Assembly (NCBI RefSeq): GCF_000298195.1
Contig: NZ_BAHC01000245.1
Span: 1 to 64,000 of the forward strand
Direction of reading: 5' to 3'
DNA from: Gordonia rhizosphera NBRC 16068
GTDB taxonomy: Bacteria; Actinomycetota; Actinomycetes; Mycobacteriales; Mycobacteriaceae
DNA: 64,000 nt
Shown here in pieces: positions 60,852 to 64,000 of this stretch. Numbering within the stretch: the first letter of the stretch is position 1; every line of letters begins with the position of its first letter. Under the pieces are notes generated by a model that saw only the letters and a program-made list of their open reading frames with translations, did not search any database and had not been told where the DNA came from. Both the position numbers and the translations under genes were made by a program.

Positions 60852-62330
60852 TCACGACGACGCGAGTTCGGGTTCGCGACGAGCGCGCGCCGGACGCGGG
60901 TGGTACTGCTGCGGCGGGAAGCGATCGGCGACGAGGCTGCGCAGCCCCTGCAGGTCGCCCTCGACGAGGCCATGGGCCCTCGCCGAGATCAGCACGTTCC
61001 CGAGCGCGGTGGCCTCGACCGGACCGGCGAGCACCGGCAGGCCCAGACGGTCCGCGGTCAGCTGACACAGCAGCCGGTTCTGCGATCCGCCGCCGACCAT
61101 GTGTACCCGCTTCACCGCGGTGCCCGACAGTTCGGCGGCCTGCCGGACGGCGGCGGCGAATGCGGAGGCGAGGCTCTCGACGATGACCCGCACGACCTCG
61201 GCGTGGGTGGCCGGGGCCCGCAGCCCGCGTTCGGTGTACCAACTGCGGATGCGGCCGGGCATGTCCCCCGGCGGCAGGAACATCGCATCGTCGGTGTCGA
61301 ACACGGCGAACGGTGTGGTGATCTCGGCGGCTTGGGCGAGGAGTTCGCCCAGATCGGCCCGGTATCCGTCACGTTCGTACTGGCGCAGCGTCTCGCTGAG
61401 CAACCACAGTCCCATCACGTTGTGCAGGAATCGGATTCGTCCGTCGGCGCCGACCTCGTTGGTGAAGTTGGCCTTCCAGCTCTCCCGTGACACCACCGGC
61501 GACGGCAACTCGACACCCACGAGACCCCAGGTGCCACACGAGATGTAGGCGGCGGAGTCGGGGTCCATCGGGATGGCCGCGACCGCGGATGCGGTGTCGT
61601 GCGAGGCCACCGATGTCACCGAGATCGACCGATCAAGCCCGAGCCGGTCGGCGACGTCGGGCAGCAGGGTGCCGCGGGTGGTGCCGGGTTCGACGATGCC
61701 GGGGAACAGGTCGGCCGGCAGGCCGAGCCGTTCGAGCATCGCGGTGTCCCATTGCCCGTCGGTGCGCAGCAGTCCGGTGGTCGACGCGTTGGTCCGCTCC
61801 GTACCCCGCTCGCCGGTCAGCCAGTAGTTGATCAGATCCGGGATCAGCAGCGCCGAGTCGGCGACGTCCATCAGGCCGGACGCCTTCTCCGCGGCGAGCT
61901 GATACACGGTGGTGAACGGCAGGAACTGCAGCCCGTTGCGCAGATACAGGTCCACCGGGCCGAGCTGATCGTGCACCGCATCCACCCCGGCCGCGGTGCG
62001 GTCGTCGCGGTAGTGGTGGGGCAGTCCGAGCATGCGGCCCTCACGCAGGAGCGCATAGTCGACGGCCCACGAGTCGACCCCGACGGCGACGAGGTTGTCG
62101 CACTGCCGGCCGGCCTCGGCCAGACCCGCGCTCGCGCTGCCGTAGAGACCGGGGAGGTCCCAGTGCAGCGCGGACCGCTGTCCGTTGAACAGGTGCACCG
62201 GATCGTTGGCGAACCGGGCGACCTGTTCGAGTTCGAGGCGGCCGGGCCCGAAGTCGGCGACCATGACCCGGCCGCTGGTGGCGCCGAGGTCGATCGCCGC
62301 CACCTGGCCGGAGCGGATGCGGGTGCTCAT
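60852..62330 (-). CDS. rhaB: Rhamnulokinase
   Basis: This 492-residue FGGY-family kinase has VAAIDLGATSGRVMVADFG at the N-terminus (phosphate-1 motif), DSWAVDYALL near residue 90, and the rhamnulokinase segments NGLQFLPFTTVYQLAAE near 140 and SCGTWGLVGVELPSPVV near 262. The adenosine-binding block is VKRVHMVGGGSQNRLLCQL near 418. It phosphorylates L-rhamnulose to rhamnulose 1-phosphate in the cytosol. Its ATG overlaps the stop of the upstream aldolase-dehydrogenase as ATGA, and the pairing supports the call. Confidence 0.93.
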   Translation of the reverse strand: MSTRIRSGQVAAIDLGATSGRVMVADFGPGRLELEQVARFANDPVHLFNGQRSALHWDLPGLYGSASAGLAEAGRQCDNLVAVGVDSWAVDYALLREGRMLGLPHHYRDDRTAAGVDAVHDQLGPVDLYLRNGLQFLPFTTVYQLAAEKASGLMDVADSALLIPDLINYWLTGERGTERTNASTTGLLRTDGQWDTAMLERLGLPADLFPGIVEPGTTRGTLLPDVADRLGLDRSISVTSVASHDTASAVAAIPMDPDSAAYISCGTWGLVGVELPSPVVSRESWKANFTNEVGADGRIRFLHNVMGLWLLSETLRQYERDGYRADLGELLAQAAEITTPFAVFDTDDAMFLPPGDMPGRIRSWYTERGLRAPATHAEVVRVIVESLASAFAAAVRQAAELSGTAVKRVHMVGGGSQNRLLCQLTADRLGLPVLAGPVEATALGNVLISARAHGLVEGDLQGLRSLVADRFPPQQYHPRPARARREPELASS

Positions 62331-64000
62331 CGCAGGAAGGCGGCGGCGACGCCGGCGTCGACCGGCACGTGCAGTCCGGTGGTGTGGCTGAAGTCCGAGC
62401 TGCACAGCGCGAACGCGGCGTTGGCGATGTTCTCCGGCAGCACCTCACGCTTGAGCAGGGTGCGCTGGGCGTAGTACTTGCCCAGGTCCTCCTCGGCGAC
62501 ACCGTAGACGGCGGCGCGCTTGGCGCCCCAGCCGCCGGCGAAGATACCCGACCCGCGGACCACACCGTCGGGGTTGATGCCGTTGACCTTCACGCCGTGC
62601 TCGCCGAGCTCGGCGGCCAGCAGGCGGACCTGGTGGGCCTGGTCGGCCTTGGTCGCCGAGTAGGCGATGTTGTTGGGGCCGGCGAACACTGAGTTCTTCG
62701 ACGAGATGTAGAGGATGTCGCCACCGAGCTTCTGATCAATCAGCGCGCGGGCCGCGGCCTTGGACACCAGGAACGAGCCGCGGGCCATCACGTTGTGCTG
62801 CAGATCCCAGTCGGCGGCGGTGGTGTCGAGCAACGACTTCGACAGCGACAGACCGGCATTGTTGACGACGATATCGATGCCGCCGAACGCGAGCACGGTG
62901 GCGTCGATCGCGGCCTGCACCGCGGCCTCGTCGGTGACGTCGGCGGCGACGCCGATCGCGACGTCGGTGGTGCCGATTTCTTCTGCTGCCGCTTGGGCTT
63001 TCGCGGCGTCGAGGTCGGCGATGACGACGCAGGCACCCTCGGCGGCCAGGCGGGCGGCGATCGCCTTGCCGATCCCGGAAGCGGCGCCGGTCACCAGCGC
63101 GATGCGCGTGGCGAGCGGTTTGGGCTTGGGCATGCGGGCCAGCTTGGCCTCCTCCAGCGCCCAGTACTCGATGCGGAACTTCTCCGACTCGTCGATCGGC
63201 GCATAGCTCGACACGGCCTCGGCACCGCGCATCACGTTGATGGCGTTGAGATAGAACTCGCCGGCGACGCGGGCGGTCTGCTTGTCCTTGCCGTAGCTGA
63301 ACATGCCGACACCGGGGATCAGCACGATGGCCGGGTCGGCGCCGCGCATGGCCGGGCTGTCGGCGGTGGCGTGGCGCTCGTAGTAGGCCGCGTAGTCGGC
63401 GCGGTAGGCCTCGTGCAGCTCGGCGAGACGCTCCTTGCACTCCTCGATCGACGCCGAGGCGGGCAGGTCGAGCACCATCGGCTTGACCTTGGTGCGCAGG
63501 AAATGATCCGGGCAGCTGGTGCCGAGCTCGGCCAGACGCGGATGTTCACTGGCGGACAGGAACTCGAGCACCGGGGTGGTGTCGGTGAAATGACCCACCT
63601 GCGGCTTGTCGGTGGAGGCGAGACCACGGATGAACGGGGCCAGCGCGGCGGCCTTCGCGCGGCGCTCGTCTTCGGGCAGTGCACCGAAGCCGTCGACCGG
63701 GGAGCCGAAGGGCTGCGCCTTGCCGGTGGCGCTGATGTACTTCTCGGCGGTCTGGATGATCTCCAGCGAGTTGGCCTGCGCCTCCTCCGACGAGTCGCCC
63801 CACGCGGTGATGCCGTGGCCGCCGAGGATGCAGCCGATGGCCTGCGGGTTGGCCTGCTTGATCGCCGAGATATCCAGGCCCAGCTGGAATCCGGGACGGC
63901 GCCACGGTACCCACACGACGCGATCACCGAAGATGGTGCGGGTCAGTTCTTCTCCGTCGACCGAGGTGGCGATCGCGATACCGGAGTCGGGATGCAGGTG
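62327..64000 (-). CDS. rhaD: Bifunctional rhamnulose-1-phosphate aldolase / short-chain dehydrogenase, 5' part outside window
   Basis: The frame is open at the right edge; about 557 residues are visible of a protein usually near 680. The N-terminal part is a class II aldolase (HLHPDSGIAIATSV, GCILGGHGITAWGDSSEEA). The C-terminal part is a classical SDR: NAD motif VTGAASGIGKAIAARLAAEG, NNAG in DIVVNNAGLSLS, the catalytic Ser in YISSKNS and Tyr/Lys in AYSATKADQ. It would split rhamnulose 1-phosphate into dihydroxyacetone phosphate and lactaldehyde and oxidise or reduce the latter. It is co-transcribed with rhaB. Confidence 0.92.
   Translation of the reverse strand, partial: HLHPDSGIAIATSVDGEELTRTIFGDRVVWVPWRRPGFQLGLDISAIKQANPQAIGCILGGHGITAWGDSSEEAQANSLEIIQTAEKYISATGKAQPFGSPVDGFGALPEDERRAKAAALAPFIRGLASTDKPQVGHFTDTTPVLEFLSASEHPRLAELGTSCPDHFLRTKVKPMVLDLPASASIEECKERLAELHEAYRADYAAYYERHATADSPAMRGADPAIVLIPGVGMFSYGKDKQTARVAGEFYLNAINVMRGAEAVSSYAPIDESEKFRIEYWALEEAKLARMPKPKPLATRIALVTGAASGIGKAIAARLAAEGACVVIADLDAAKAQAAAEEIGTTDVAIGVAADVTDEAAVQAAIDATVLAFGGIDIVVNNAGLSLSKSLLDTTAADWDLQHNVMARGSFLVSKAAARALIDQKLGGDILYISSKNSVFAGPNNIAYSATKADQAHQVRLLAAELGEHGVKVNGINPDGVVRGSGIFAGGWGAKRAAVYGVAEEDLGKYYAQRTLLKREVLPENIANAAFALCSSDFSHTTGLHVPVDAGVAAAFLR

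Noticed and set aside
1-64000. tRNA, rRNA, integrase or intact insertion sequence
   Set aside because: I looked for CCA-ending cloverleaf arms, rRNA-like blocks and DDE or tyrosine recombinase motifs and saw none.

Overview
The window is about 64 kb of GC-rich DNA with tightly packed genes. Starts are often ATGA or GTGA overlaps, and operons are short. The gene families suggest a mycolic-acid actinobacterium (Mycobacteriales), most like Gordonia or a relative: SARP/BTAD regulators, class D flavin monooxygenases, FCD and TetR regulators, Dpp-type ABC transporters and sugar-acid catabolism. The genus is inferred; nothing here is diagnostic. I see no rRNA, tRNA, CRISPR array, intact insertion sequence or integrase.

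Region 1 (1-18.8 kb) is a mixed region. It starts with the 3' part of a SNF2 helicase, then a flavodoxin-fold reductase and a RibD/DHFR-like protein. Two SARP-BTAD-ATPase regulators, each exactly 1107 residues, lie at 3.6-6.9 and 15.1-18.4 kb in the same orientation, and a 23-bp identical leader precedes both. Between them are an epoxide hydrolase, a small secreted protein, a small membrane protein, an amidohydrolase preceded by two tiny overlapping ORFs, a ketopantoate-reductase-like enzyme, a PAP2 phosphatase and a NERD-helicase. A 50-residue acidic protein follows.

Region 2 (18.9-23.3 kb) looks accessory. It has a large DUF4429/HIRAN-like/TPR-like protein with less extreme codon use, about 700 bp of gene remnants (including a likely RNase H fragment), and a von Willebrand factor A protein.

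Region 3 (23.3-38.6 kb) begins with an MFS exporter plus GDSL hydrolase operon, divergent from a TetR regulator with two palindromic operators between them. A catabolic cluster follows: a cyclase-family hydrolase and a ThDP enzyme on the plus strand, facing a six-gene minus-strand operon (flavin reductase, flavin-dependent monooxygenase, FAH-family hydrolase, extradiol dioxygenase, acetoacetyl-CoA synthetase, ACMSD-like amidohydrolase). An FCD regulator and an aldehyde dehydrogenase sit beside it. The gene set fits hydroxylation and meta-cleavage of an aromatic ring with release of acetoacetate; the substrate is unknown.

Region 4 (38.7-56.3 kb) opens with a broken Fic gene and continues as a sugar-acid locus. 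It holds a 2-oxoglutarate semialdehyde dehydrogenase, 5-dehydro-4-deoxyglucarate dehydratase and a glucarate-dehydratase-like enolase. Then come an APC permease, a LysR regulator, a stress protein, a hydroxyacid dehydrogenase, a complete Dpp/Opp-type ABC transporter, a TauE-like permease, a second glucarate dehydratase and a second hydroxyacid dehydrogenase.

Region 5 (56.2-64 kb) has a second PAP2 protein, a GT39-type glycosyltransferase bracketed by hairpin-forming repeats, an NrtR-like Nudix regulator, a LacI regulator, and rhamnose genes (rhamnulokinase and a partial aldolase/dehydrogenase).

I did not find a clear new multi-gene system. The best leads are the DUF4429/HIRAN/TPR protein, the acetoacetate-producing ring-cleavage cluster, the paired SARP regulators and the coupled small ORFs.
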